DNA of 49,614 bases from Gp6-AA40 sp050742535 (lineage in GTDB: Bacteria > Acidobacteriota > Vicinamibacteria > Vicinamibacterales > UBA2999): NCBI GenBank assembly GCA_050742535.1, contig JBOGIQ010000008.1:1-49614 (forward strand). Reading direction: 5' to 3'. Positions 25,048 to 35,134 of this stretch are shown here, piece after piece. Each line of letters starts with the position of its first letter. Position 1 is the first letter of the stretch. A program made the position numbers and the translations under genes. A model generated the notes under the pieces. That model was not told the origin of the DNA. It was given only the letters and a program-made list of their open reading frames with translations, and did not search any database.

Positions 25048-26964
25048 ATGGGCGCGCCCGTTGCCTACAGCTTCGGCTCGTTTCGTTTCGACGCCGCGGC
25101 GTATCGTCTCTTTGCCGGTGATCGTCCGCTGCAGCTGTCGCCGAAAATCCTCGACCTGCTGCGACTGCTGGCGTCGCGGCCGTCGCAGCTGGTGACGAAG
25201 GAAGACATCCTGCGCGAACTCTGGCCGGATGTCGCCGTCACCGACAACGCGATCACGCAGGCGATATCCGAACTGCGCCAGGCGCTCGGTGACGACGCGA
25301 CAGCGCCGCGATTCGTGCAGACCGTTCCGCGGCGCGGGTATCGCTTCATCGCCGCGGTCGAGACGGCAGGACCGCCCGTGGCGCCCGCCGCCGCGACCGC
25401 TGGCGCACGACACGCGCCGAAACGAACGATCGGGGTCGCCGACTTCGAGAACGTCACCGCCGGCTCAGCCGATGCGTGGATGGCGTCCGGCATTGCCGAG
25501 ACCGTTGCCAACGATCTCCGATCGTCCTGGGACTTCCGCGTGATGGACCGGCGGAGTCTCCCGGACGACGCGCGCTTCGGTTCCATCGAGGCGGCCCGGG
25601 CGTCGAAGCTCGACCTGCTCGTCGCCGGCAGCTACCAGCGCTGCGGCGAGCGCCTGCGGATCACGGCACGAGTCATCGACGTGGCCACTGGTGAAGCCGT
25701 CGCGCATGCGAAGGCGGACGGACACGTCGCTGAGGTGTTTCAGCTGCAGGATGCGATCGTGCGTCATCTCCTCCGCACCCTCCCGATGACGATGGCATCG
25801 GCGGCGGCGCGGCGGACCGGCGTGCGCGAAACGTCCAGCCTCGACGCGTACCGGGCCCTGACGGAAGGAAAGCTGAAGCTCGAGGCGCTCGATCCGGCGC
25901 ATGTCTCCGGCGCGGTCCGCGACTTCGAGCGCGCGATCGCGATCGATCCGCGCTATGCCCAGGCCTATGTCGGCCTGGCGCAGGCGCATCTGTGGCGGTT
26001 CGAGGCGTCGCGGGCCCGCAACCGGCCGGACAGCGCGGCGCTCCGCGCGGCCATCGCCTACGGCCGGCGTGCAATCGAGATGGATCCCGAGCTGCCCGAG
26101 GCGCACGCCGCCCTCGCGTTTCTCCTCGCCAGTGCGGGCCGGACCGCGGAGGCGCTCGAACACGGGCGCGTGGCCGTGGCGCTGGAGCCGAGCGAGTGGC
26201 GCCATCGTTTTCGCCTCGGTGTTGCCGCCTGGGGGAGCGAGCGCCTGGCGTGCTTCGACGACGTGGTGAGGCTCTTCCCCGAGTTTGGATACGCCTATTT
26301 CGGATCGGCGATGGTGCACGTAGCGCGGCGCGAGCTGGCGATTGCCGAGGAGATCCTCAGGCAGGGGCTGGCGGTGCGGCAGCGTGCGGCGACCACGGCG
26401 GATCGCTTTCCCGCCAACGGCCTGCATTGGATGCTCGGGCTGATTCGTCTGGCCGAAGGAGACGCGTCAGGCGCGCGGGCCGAGTTCGACCGCGAGCTGA
26501 AGGCGCCCGGCAGCCGGGTGTACGCTCCCGAGTACGCGATAAACGCGTACGACGGCCACGGGTTCGTCAACCTCGCCGCCGGAGACTTCGCCGGTGCCGC
26601 GGCGATGTTCGACAGGGCATTGGAGCAGTCTCCGGAGCACGCGCGATCGCTCGTCGGGTTGTCGAAAGCTCACGCCGCATGCGGCCTGCACGACGCGGCG
26701 CGGGCGGCGCTCGATCGCGCATGGCACGCGCTCGACGAACTGCGAGACAACGGACGAACCGCGGAAGCCGCGATGGCCACGGCGTCGGCCCATGCGGTTA
26801 CCGGACGTGGACACGAAGCGATTGCAGCACTGACCGGGCTGCTGGCTGACGCGCCGCCCGGATTTGCCGGCTGGACGATACCAATCGAGCCGCTGTTGGC
26901 AGATTTGCGGACGCACCCGACCTTTCGCGCTGTTCTTGCCAGGCTCGCTGAGCGGGCCAGTTAG
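25048..26964 (+). CDS. Winged-helix (OmpR-type) transcriptional regulator with TPR repeats
   Basis: The ATG at 25048 gives 638 residues. Residues 5-100 form a Trans_reg_C winged helix: LSPKILDLLRLLASRPSQLV, ELWPDVAVTDNAITQAIS and FVQTVPRRGYRFIA. A middle domain (IGVADFENV to AVAHAKADGHVAEVFQLQD) resembles the FlgO/TolB-N-like part of CadC-type regulators. Several TPRs follow (for example AIAIDPRYAQAYVGLAQAHL, AIEMDPELPEAHAALAFLL, ALEQSPEHARSLVGLSKAH). No membrane segment is evident. This architecture is abundant in acidobacteria. Its divergent position makes it the prime candidate regulator of the lipid operon. Confidence 0.85.
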   Translation: MGAPVAYSFGSFRFDAAAYRLFAGDRPLQLSPKILDLLRLLASRPSQLVTKEDILRELWPDVAVTDNAITQAISELRQALGDDATAPRFVQTVPRRGYRFIAAVETAGPPVAPAAATAGARHAPKRTIGVADFENVTAGSADAWMASGIAETVANDLRSSWDFRVMDRRSLPDDARFGSIEAARASKLDLLVAGSYQRCGERLRITARVIDVATGEAVAHAKADGHVAEVFQLQDAIVRHLLRTLPMTMASAAARRTGVRETSSLDAYRALTEGKLKLEALDPAHVSGAVRDFERAIAIDPRYAQAYVGLAQAHLWRFEASRARNRPDSAALRAAIAYGRRAIEMDPELPEAHAALAFLLASAGRTAEALEHGRVAVALEPSEWRHRFRLGVAAWGSERLACFDDVVRLFPEFGYAYFGSAMVHVARRELAIAEEILRQGLAVRQRAATTADRFPANGLHWMLGLIRLAEGDASGARAEFDRELKAPGSRVYAPEYAINAYDGHGFVNLAAGDFAGAAAMFDRALEQSPEHARSLVGLSKAHAACGLHDAARAALDRAWHALDELRDNGRTAEAAMATASAHAVTGRGHEAIAALTGLLADAPPGFAGWTIPIEPLLADLRTHPTFRAVLARLAERAS

Positions 26965-27129
26965 TCCTTGGTGCTTTGTGCTTGGGGCTTGGTCCGTCCT
27001 ACGTCCTTGGTCCGTCCTAAGTCCCCTTGGTCCTTAGCCCTGAACCAAGGACTTGGACCAAGGACCCGGGACCAAGGACGGACTTCGGACTAAGAACGGA
27101 CTTAGGACTAAGAACGAAGCACCAAGGAC
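26964..27129. repeat. Long heptad palindrome between convergent genes
   Basis: About 165 bp of GTCCTTG/GTGCTTG-like 7-mers followed by their reverse complement. The outermost arms, GTCCTTGGTGCTT (26964-26976) and AAGCACCAAGGAC (27117-27129), match perfectly. The left arm starts on the last base of the regulator stop, and the right arm ends 3 bp before the DUF3500 stop. It could form a large imperfect hairpin in either transcript and act as a bidirectional terminator. Confidence 0.85.
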
Positions 27130-27132
27130 CCG

Positions 27133-28374
27133 TTAGTGCGGATGCTGCTGATAGTGCTGCCTGAGGAGATCCTTCCCGTAGTCGTTGCCGTTCGGCGTTC
27201 GCACCACTGAGTGGATGTGCTCGCGATACGGCTGCCCGCCGGGATACAGATGCCGCAGGTTCACCGGCGTCTGATGATCGAACTCGATCAGGACGACGGG
27301 ACTGTGTATGCGGTAGTAATAGACCGCGTTGTCCTCCGTCGCACCGACCCACGCAAAATGCGTCGAGTCGAGATGCCGTTCGACCTCCGACAGGTGCACC
27401 TGTGCATGACCCCCGCGCAGGTTACCGACATACAGAGCGACCAGATCGAGCAACTGCTTCTTCTGGGCCGGTGAGAACGTCGCGACGCGCACGCCCGCGT
27501 AGTCCAGCACCACGTTGTCGCTGAACGCCTGCGTCATGATGTTGTTGCCGGTCTTCGCAACCTGGACGATGGCCTGCTTCCGCTGTTCGGGTGTGAGCGC
27601 ACGAACCATCTGAAGCCCGCGTCCCTGCTCGTCGGCGAGGATCGCCGTGCCCGCGTATTTCCCGGTCTTGGCGACGGTTGGCTCCGATCCCCAGAAGGCG
27701 GGCGTCATCACCACCTGATCGCCGAGGACGACGTAATTCAGATTGAGGTGGTGCCCATCAAGCTGCCAGCCCCACGGCTCGCGTGCCGACGGCTCGCCCA
27801 TCATCGTGACCCAGTACTTGAACTCGCCGTATTCAACGAAGTTGTTGCCGTTCAGTTCGCCAAGGGTCTCGTTGAGCCGCATGATGTCGCGCGTCAGCTT
27901 CAACCCCTTGGCGCTGAGCGACGCTTCGAGCATCCGGAACGCCGCCTCGCGCTGTGCGGGACTCATCTCCTCGAACGACACACCGTCGCGGTGGTAGACG
28001 TGCTGGTTGGCCCACTTCCGCCATTCGATGTCGTTCTCCGTGAACAGGGTCTTCTGACGCTGTTGTGCGTCGAGCGTTTTCAGAAACGCCGCAGCGGCAG
28101 CGCGAACCGGCTCCGTCGACACGCCGGTCGATCGGATGGGAAAGAGGTTGGGGACGACCGCGCCGTTCGTGGTCACGCCCTTGAAGGGCTCGGCGAGCCC
28201 CTTCTTCTCCATGCCGGCGCTGAACTCGCGGGAGCGTTTGAGGAAATCCTCGCGGCTGGGAGCCTGTGGCTGAGTCTGGCCGGCGACAACCGCGACGCCA
28301 AGTGCCGCGATCGTTCCGAAGAGGAGAGAGGCGCGCCCGTTCAGCCGGATCTGCATCCCCGGATTATCGGACAT
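27133..28374 (-). CDS. DUF3500 exported protein
   Basis: The frame gives 413 residues from the ATG at 28374 (28356 is an alternative start). The signal peptide is RASLLFGTIAALGVAVVAGQ. The family core includes EYGEFKYWVTMMGEPS, REPWGWQLDGHHLNLNY, VVMTPAFWGSEP and the C-terminal NDYGKDLLRQHYQQHPH. Conserved His and Glu residues suggest a metal site, but DUF3500 has no assigned reaction. Probably periplasmic. It shares the minus strand with the coiled-coil gene 15 bp upstream of its start. Confidence 0.85.
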   Translation of the reverse strand: MSDNPGMQIRLNGRASLLFGTIAALGVAVVAGQTQPQAPSREDFLKRSREFSAGMEKKGLAEPFKGVTTNGAVVPNLFPIRSTGVSTEPVRAAAAAFLKTLDAQQRQKTLFTENDIEWRKWANQHVYHRDGVSFEEMSPAQREAAFRMLEASLSAKGLKLTRDIMRLNETLGELNGNNFVEYGEFKYWVTMMGEPSAREPWGWQLDGHHLNLNYVVLGDQVVMTPAFWGSEPTVAKTGKYAGTAILADEQGRGLQMVRALTPEQRKQAIVQVAKTGNNIMTQAFSDNVVLDYAGVRVATFSPAQKKQLLDLVALYVGNLRGGHAQVHLSEVERHLDSTHFAWVGATEDNAVYYYRIHSPVVLIEFDHQTPVNLRHLYPGGQPYREHIHSVVRTPNGNDYGKDLLRQHYQQHPH

Positions 28375-28389
28375 CCGAGGTTGAGCGAG

Positions 28390-28707
28390 TTAACGGAAAG
28401 CGATGAGCAACCCTGCGACAGTGCCGACGACCGTCACCGCCTGGCCGATCCAGAAGATGAACGACCACTTGATGAAGTCGGCACGGACGTCGGCGAGGCC
28501 GATCCGAAAATCCGCGCGAAGCTCAGCGCGGAGGATGCTCATTTCGGCGCGGAGCTTGCCGCATTCCTCGGTCAAGCGGTGTTCGAATCGTTCCGTAAGG
28601 ATGTTCGTCAACGCGCGGTCACGCTCATCGAGAACGTCTGCGAGTGCGACGCTTCCAGCGTCGCCGAGTCGGTGGCGCAGCTCCACAGGCAACTGCCGAT
28701 GGTCCAC
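28390..28707 (-). CDS. Small coiled-coil membrane protein (DUF1640/CCDC90-like)
   Basis: The 105 residues start at a GTG. A charged helical region (TERFEHRLTEECGKLRAEMS, ILRAELRADFRIGLADVRAD) leads into one C-terminal membrane segment (WSFIFWIGQAVTVVGTVAGL). The heptad spacing of Leu/Ala residues suggests a coiled coil. Similar small proteins related to mitochondrial MCUR1/CCDC90 occur in many bacteria with no known role. The family assignment is tentative. Confidence 0.65.
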   Translation of the reverse strand: MDHRQLPVELRHRLGDAGSVALADVLDERDRALTNILTERFEHRLTEECGKLRAEMSILRAELRADFRIGLADVRADFIKWSFIFWIGQAVTVVGTVAGLLIAFR

Positions 28708-28734
28708 AGGTCAGCCATCTTTCCGCCCGGCTTC

Positions 28735-28754
28735 GACGACGACGACGACGACGA
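28735..28754 (+). repeat. GAC microsatellite
   Basis: Six GAC triplets in the 163-bp divergent gap (28708-28870) between the coiled-coil gene and the DUF4097 gene. I see no other clear element in the gap; promoters for both genes must lie here. Confidence 0.75.
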
Positions 28755-28870
28755 TGGCATCGTCCAGGCCACGAGTCAAGGTTGTCGATGCTACAGGTTG
28801 CCGTGGCGACGGGACTGGCCGTGCACCCGTCGACCCTGGCGAACCGTATTTGAGCTGAGGCTCTGCGGAT

Positions 28871-29684
28871 ATGAAGAGAATGATGGCCTTGAGCGTGGGT
28901 GTGCTGCTGGCGATGGCGTTTCCCGCTGCCGGACAGACCCGGGAGTTTCGCCAGTCGGTCCCGTTTCAACCGGGTAGCGAATTAACCTTCGACACGGACA
29001 AGGGCAGTGTCGTGCTGACCGCGTGGAATCGCCCCGAAGTCGCGGTCTTCGCGCGTATCGAGGCGGATGAGCGGGAGGAGGCCGATTATGCCCGGCGCGT
29101 CGTCGACGCCACGCGGATCGAGATTACGGGCGGCGCGCAGCGCCTGTCGATTCGTTCGAACTTCGACAACGTGCCCGAGAAAGGCGGACGCTGGAATTAT
29201 CGCCAGCTGCCGCACATTCATTATCAAATCCAGGCGCCGCGCTCGTTGGTTCTGCGCCTGACCGTCGATCGATCGCGCGTCAGCCTGACCGGTTTCACCG
29301 GGCGTTTTCACCTGCAAACCGACCGCTCGCCGCTCGACGCCCGCGACCTGTCCGGTGACCTTCACATCAAAATGGATCGCGGCGAGATGCGCCTGGACAC
29401 CCTGCGCGGCAGTCTCAATCTGAATACCGACCGCACCAACAGCCGGATTGTCGCATTCGCCATCGAACGTGATTCACACCTGGAGATCAGCCGCGGCAAA
29501 GTCGACGTCAGCGTGCCCGACAGGCAACGGCTCTCGGTCAGCGCGCGGACCGGCCGCCGCATCACATTCAGCTCGGAGTTCCCGCTCAGCAGGCGCGGCA
29601 TCAACGATCGGATCGAAGGTCCGATCAATGGCGGCGGCCCGCGCCTGACTGTCGATGGCGATCGCAGCGACGTTCGGCTGCGGC

Positions 29685-29701
<17 letters not shown>
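28871..29701 (+). CDS. DUF4097-type exported beta-helix protein
   Basis: The 276 residues have a signal peptide (MMALSVGVLLAMAFPAAG). Short beta-strand repeats follow, such as SELTFDTDKGSVVLTAWNRP, GFTGRFHLQTDRSPLDARDL, SGDLHIKMDRGEMRLDTL and GSLNLNTDRTNSRIVAF. They fit the DUF4097 single-stranded beta-helix. The function is unknown; related proteins are often regulated with ECF/anti-sigma or phage-shock genes. Its last 17 nt overlap the convergent pntB gene. Confidence 0.8.
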
Positions 29702-31084
<1,383 letters not shown>

Positions 31085-31088
<4 letters not shown>

Positions 31089-31411
31089 GCGGCTTTCTCC
31101 GTCCGCTTCTCTTTCGGCTCTTTCTTCTTGAACATCTCGAGCATCCGCTCGGTGACGAGGAATCCGCCGAAGGTGTTGATGGCCGCCAGCCCCACGGCCA
31201 CCGCGCCGAGCAGCGGACCGAGGCCGCCGGTCGTCGACCCGGCGGCAAGGATTGCGCCGACGATGATCACCGAGCTGATGGCGTTGGTGACGCTCATGAG
31301 CGGCGTGTGCAGCGCCGGGGTAACGTTCCAGACGACGTGATAGCCGACGAATACGGCCAGCACGAAGACAGTCAGGTTGGTAACGATGGGATCGACGGCA
31401 ACACCGTGCAT
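31085..31411 (-). CDS. pntAB: NAD(P) transhydrogenase subunit alpha, membrane part
   Basis: The 108-residue protein has three or four membrane segments (NLTVFVLAVFVGYHVVW, then PLMSVTNAISSVIIVGAI and LGPLLGAVAVGLAAINTFGG), ending in a Lys-rich tail. This is the alpha-2 piece of the split transhydrogenase found in Rhodospirillum; E. coli fuses it to the NAD-binding part. It overlaps pntB and is separated from pntAA by a 59-bp gap holding an AT-rich heptad repeat. Confidence 0.93.
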
Positions 31412-31426
31412 GAGGCCTCGTTGAGT

Positions 31427-31454
31427 AATTCAGAATTCAGAATTCAGAATTCTG
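31427..31454 (-). repeat. AT-rich heptad tract AATTCAG within the pnt operon
   Basis: Four 7-mers: AATTCAG at 31427, 31434 and 31441, and AATTCTG at 31448-31454. The tract is AT-rich in a GC-rich region and lies between the pntAA stop and the pntAB start. Its AATT cores also make it partly self-complementary. Confidence 0.85.
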
Positions 31455-31470
31455 CATTTCTGTGGCGCGG

Positions 31471-32586
31471 TCAGCTTCTCACAGCCGCGCCATCCGTACA
31501 CACCAGCGTGCCGGCAATGATTTCGTCGGACCGATCCAGCTTCAGTTCGCCCGTCTTGGGATCGGTCAGCAGGTTGATGAAGTTCAGCAGATTGCGCGCG
31601 TAGAGCGCGCTCGCGTCGGCGGCCACGGTCGACGGGAGGCTGGACGGGGCCAGGATTTTCACACCGTGGCGAATCGTCAGAACGTCGGCTTCGCTGCCGG
31701 CGCAGTTGCCGCCCTGCCTGACGGCAAGGTCGACAACGACCGAGCCCGGCTTCATGCCCTTGAGCGTGTCGTCGGTGACCAGCAGCGGAGCCGGACGCCC
31801 GGGAATGAGCGCCGTGGTGATGACGATGTCGGCGGCTTTGGCGCGTTCGGCGATCAGAGCGGCCTGCCGGCGCTTGTAGTCGTCGCTCATCTCGCGGGCA
31901 TATCCACCGGACGTCTCGGCAGACCGCTTCTCGTCCTCGGAGAGCTCCACCTCGACGAACTTGGCGCCCAGCGATTCCACCTGTTCCTTCACGGCCGGCC
32001 GGACGTCGAACGCTTCGATGACGGCGCCGAGCCGCTTCGCGGTCGCGATGGCCTGAAGGCCGGCCACGCCGGCGCCAAGGATGAGGACGCGGGCGGCTTT
32101 GACGGTGCCCGCCGCGGTCATCAGCATCGGCATGAAGCGGCCGTACTCGTGGGCCGCCAGGAGCACCGCCTTGTATCCGGCGATGTTGCCTTGCGACGAG
32201 AGCACGTCCATGGCCTGCGCCCGCGAGATGCGGGGCAGCAGCTCCATGGCGAACGCCGTCACGCCGGCCTGGGCCAGCGGCTCGACGCCAAGATGCGGGC
32301 TCAGGAGCCCGATGACGATGACCCCGCGCCGCAGCGCCGGCAGTTCGGAGTGTTCCGGGCGCCGCACCTTGAGGATGATGTCGGACTGGCTGTAAATGTC
32401 GGCGGCGCACCCGAGGGTGGCGCCCGCGGTGACGAACTCGGTGTCGGGAATGCTGGCCTGAACGCCCGCGCCCGTTTCGACCATCACGGCGTGACGGCCG
32501 CCGGCGCTCATCTTTTTCACCGTTTCGGGTGTGGCGGCCACACGCGTCTCGCCCGGATAAATCTCGGCAGGGATGCCGATGCGCAT
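31471..32586 (-). CDS. pntAA: NAD(P) transhydrogenase subunit alpha, NAD-binding part
   Basis: The 371 residues match the soluble dI domain. They include MRIGIPAEIYPGETRVAATP, the quinone/alanine-dehydrogenase-like SRAQAMDVLSSQGNIAGYKA and the Rossmann motif VLILGAGVAGLQA. The mobile-loop region is SGGYAREMSDDYKRRQ, followed by VVVDLAVRQGGNCAGSE. It binds NADH and hands hydride to the beta subunit. It is the first gene of pntAA-pntAB-pntB. Length and motifs argue against alanine dehydrogenase. Confidence 0.94.
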   Translation of the reverse strand: MRIGIPAEIYPGETRVAATPETVKKMSAGGRHAVMVETGAGVQASIPDTEFVTAGATLGCAADIYSQSDIILKVRRPEHSELPALRRGVIVIGLLSPHLGVEPLAQAGVTAFAMELLPRISRAQAMDVLSSQGNIAGYKAVLLAAHEYGRFMPMLMTAAGTVKAARVLILGAGVAGLQAIATAKRLGAVIEAFDVRPAVKEQVESLGAKFVEVELSEDEKRSAETSGGYAREMSDDYKRRQAALIAERAKAADIVITTALIPGRPAPLLVTDDTLKGMKPGSVVVDLAVRQGGNCAGSEADVLTIRHGVKILAPSSLPSTVAADASALYARNLLNFINLLTDPKTGELKLDRSDEIIAGTLVCTDGAAVRS

Positions 32587-32649
32587 CGAGTTGAACCCCT
32601 TATCACGCCGGATTCAACCAATTGGCCCGGCTTCAGGCACTTATTCTAT

Positions 32650-33495
32650 TCAAAACGTGCCGGTATTAAACGTATCGCACGCCTCTATCCGTCCGTTTTC
32701 CATTCCCCGTCGAAGCCAGGTCATACGCTGTTCCGAGGACCCGTGGGTGAACGACTCCGGTACGACGCGCCCCTGCGACTGTTTCTGCAGGCGATCGTCG
32801 CCGATCGCCGCGGCGGCGCGGAGACCTTCTTCGGCGTCTCCGGGATCGAGGAGGCCCTGCCGGCCCGCGTAGTGACCCCAGACGCCGGCGTAGCAGTCGG
32901 CCTGCAGCTCCTGCTGCACGGACAGCTGGTTGGCCGCGCGCTCGCTGCTGCGCTGACGCATCGCGTGGACGCGCTCGGATACGCCGGTCAGCGTCTGCAC
33001 GTGATGACCGACTTCATGGGCGACGACGTAGGCCTGGGCGAAGTCGCCGGGTGCGCCGAACCGTGTATCGAGATCGCGGAAGAACGACAGGTCCAGATAC
33101 ACCTTCTGGTCCACCGGGCAGTAGAACGGCCCCATTGCCGACTGGCCGACGCCGCACGCCGACTGCGTCGCGTCGGTGAACAACACCAGCCTCGGGTCCT
33201 GATAGCCGGCGCCTCTCTCGCGGAATACCTCGCCCCACACCTCTTCGGTGCTCTTGAGGACGACCGAGACGAACTGCGCCTGCGGGTCGTTCTCGAGGCT
33301 CTCGCTTCCAGCTGTTCCGACGGATTCCGACGACGAGGGAGCCGAATTGATGATGTCGTTTGGATTGGTTCCGGTCAGCGCTGAAATCAACAGGACCAGA
33401 ACAAGTCCGCCAATGCCACCGCCGATTGGCAGCGCCATTCCCATCCCGCGTCGGTCTTCGATGTTTCCACTACCCGCACGTCCCTGCCATCTCAT
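32650..33495 (-). CDS. Neutral zinc metallopeptidase (YpfJ family)
   Basis: The ATG at 33495, with GGAGAG upstream, is preferred to the TTG at 33510. The product has 281 residues with one membrane anchor (MALPIGGGIGGLVLVLLISAL). The catalytic domain contains the zinc motif HEVGH in YVVAHEVGHHVQ. FCPVDQ-type and DLSFF blocks (GPFYCPVDQKVYLDLSFF), QQELQADCYAGVWGHYAG and HGSSEQRMTWLRRG are also present. These are family hallmarks. The substrate is unknown; the active site probably faces the periplasm. Stand-alone gene, divergent from the SDR gene. Confidence 0.92.
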   Translation of the reverse strand: MRWQGRAGSGNIEDRRGMGMALPIGGGIGGLVLVLLISALTGTNPNDIINSAPSSSESVGTAGSESLENDPQAQFVSVVLKSTEEVWGEVFRERGAGYQDPRLVLFTDATQSACGVGQSAMGPFYCPVDQKVYLDLSFFRDLDTRFGAPGDFAQAYVVAHEVGHHVQTLTGVSERVHAMRQRSSERAANQLSVQQELQADCYAGVWGHYAGRQGLLDPGDAEEGLRAAAAIGDDRLQKQSQGRVVPESFTHGSSEQRMTWLRRGMENGRIEACDTFNTGTF

Positions 33496-33566
33496 CGTCG
33501 TCTCTCCCAAGCGGACAGATGCACCCCCGGTGCCGACTGAAACGGCTCAGTTATGATGCGAAGGCG

Positions 33567-34343
33567 ATGGATTTACAGCTCGACGATAAGGTTGCGATTG
33601 TCACCGGATCGAGTCGCGGGATTGGACTGGCGATCGCGCACGCGCTGGCCGCCGAGGGCTGCCGCATCACGGTGTGCGCCCGCACCGAAGCACGGCTCCG
33701 GCAGGCGGCGTCCGAAGTGGAGCAAACCGCCGGCAGAGCCGGGCGGGTGCTTGCCGTCAGTGCGGACGTCAGCACCGAAGCTGGTGCCGGTCAGGTCGTC
33801 GCCCGCACGGTCGAGACGTTTGGCGGTGTTGACGTCGTCGTCAACAACGTGTCGATGGCTGGAGGCCGGGGGCTGCTCGACACGTCGGATGCGGAGTGGC
33901 AGGAAGCCATCGATCAGGCGCTGGTGACGACGATTCGTGTCACCCGTCTCGCCGTTCCGCACATCCAGCGCCGCGGCGGCGGCTCCGTGATCATCATCGC
34001 GTCCATCTACGGGCGCGAAGCCGGCGGCCGCATGAGCTATAACGCCGTGAAGGCGGCGCAGATCAGCCTGGGCAAGTCGCTCGCGCAGCAGCTCGCCTCG
34101 TCGGACATCCGCGTCAACACGGTGTCGCCGGGATCGATCATGTTCGAGGGCGGATCGTGGTGGAAACGGCAGCAGCAGGATCCGGAGGGCATCGCCGAGT
34201 TCGTGAAGCGGGAGCTGCCGTTCGGCCGCTTTGGCCGTCCGGAGGAAGTCGCCAACGTCGTCGCGTTCCTCGCATCACCGAAGGCCAGCTGGATCAGCGG
34301 CACCTCGGTTGTCGTCGACGGCTGTCAGAGTCGATCGTTCTAG
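33567..34343 (+). CDS. SDR-family oxidoreductase
   Basis: The ATG at 33567 gives 258 residues of classical short-chain dehydrogenase. The cofactor motif is TGSSRGIG, and an NNVS motif stands where NNAG is usual. The catalytic Ser lies in IIIASIYG and YxxxK is YNAVK. The C-terminus has SWISGTSVVVDGCQSRSF. The absence of an acidic residue after the second strand (TVCART) suggests NADP(H) preference. FabG-like fold, substrate unknown. Its TAG stop shares the four bases CTAG (34340-34343) with the convergent permease stop. Confidence 0.88.
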   Translation: MDLQLDDKVAIVTGSSRGIGLAIAHALAAEGCRITVCARTEARLRQAASEVEQTAGRAGRVLAVSADVSTEAGAGQVVARTVETFGGVDVVVNNVSMAGGRGLLDTSDAEWQEAIDQALVTTIRVTRLAVPHIQRRGGGSVIIIASIYGREAGGRMSYNAVKAAQISLGKSLAQQLASSDIRVNTVSPGSIMFEGGSWWKRQQQDPEGIAEFVKRELPFGRFGRPEEVANVVAFLASPKASWISGTSVVVDGCQSRSF

Positions 34344-35134
34344 AGATCGCGGCGCGCGAATTGCCAGTACCCGATTGCCGTGCCGACGAGGCCGATTGTC
34401 CCGAGCACGGTCAAGTCCAGGGTCACCGGCGCCTTGTCGAGCAGGATCTGCGTGCCCTGGAAATAGTCGAACGGCGTCAGCCAGCGGAGCGGCTCGAATC
34501 GCTTCGAAAACTCGACGAGCACTTTGAGGAGAAACAGCGCGATGACGGCGATGGTCAGCGCGCCGAGCACGCCGCTTCGCCGTTCCAGTCGTGCGGCGAC
34601 CGCAAGTGTCACACCACCGAAGGACCACGTGAGCGCGAACAGGTGCGCCGCCAGGTTGAGCACCGTCTTTCCCGACGGACCCGGCACGCCGTCGGGGGCC
34701 ATCAGCGCCACGCTGGCCACGTTCGTGGCGGCAAGTACAAGGACGAGCGTCAGCGCCGTTACGGTCATGACGATCAGCGAGCGCGTCACGAGCCAATACC
34801 GTGGCAGCGGGCGTGCGAGGATAAGATCGACCAGCCCATCCTCGACATCCGAAGCCAGCTCGCTGCCGATGTACACCGCGAACAGCACCAGCAACAGGAT
34901 CACGAGCGGTTCGAAGAACACGAGCGCAGTCATTCCGGAAAACGAGGCGAGGGATGGTCCGAGCCAGTTGCGCACGAACGCCGGTACGGCGTCGAACAGC
35001 CGGCCGTAGTCGCCCGACTCCTGCAGTGAGAGCGCCGCGCTCGTCAGCGCTACCTGGAAACCGACGAGCAGCAGCGCGCTGGCGGCCCACATCCGTGATA
35101 CTCGCCCGAACGACCGCGCCAGCAGAGTCAGCAC
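34340..35134 (-). CDS. ABC-2 type transporter permease
   Basis: The GTG at 35134 overlaps the ATPase stop by 7 nt, which decides the start and gives 264 residues. About six membrane segments are visible (for example ASALLLVGFQVALTSAALSL, FFEPLVILLLVLFAVYIG, LIVMTVTALTLVLVLAAT). DVEDGLVDLILARPLPR is typical of ABC-2 permeases. It pairs with the ATPase to form an exporter of unknown substrate. Both are encoded downstream of a sigma/anti-sigma pair. Confidence 0.88.
   Translation of the reverse strand: MLTLLARSFGRVSRMWAASALLLVGFQVALTSAALSLQESGDYGRLFDAVPAFVRNWLGPSLASFSGMTALVFFEPLVILLLVLFAVYIGSELASDVEDGLVDLILARPLPRYWLVTRSLIVMTVTALTLVLVLAATNVASVALMAPDGVPGPSGKTVLNLAAHLFALTWSFGGVTLAVAARLERRSGVLGALTIAVIALFLLKVLVEFSKRFEPLRWLTPFDYFQGTQILLDKAPVTLDLTVLGTIGLVGTAIGYWQFARRDL

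Noticed and set aside
28735..28754. GAC microsatellite as a phase-variable switch
   Set aside because: It lies in an intergenic gap with no clear promoter spacing role; in GC-rich DNA such a short run is unremarkable.
31462..33384. A 640-residue plus-strand frame
   Set aside because: It is antisense to pntAA and the metallopeptidase gene, both with full motif sets; its composition is that of a GC-rich shadow frame.
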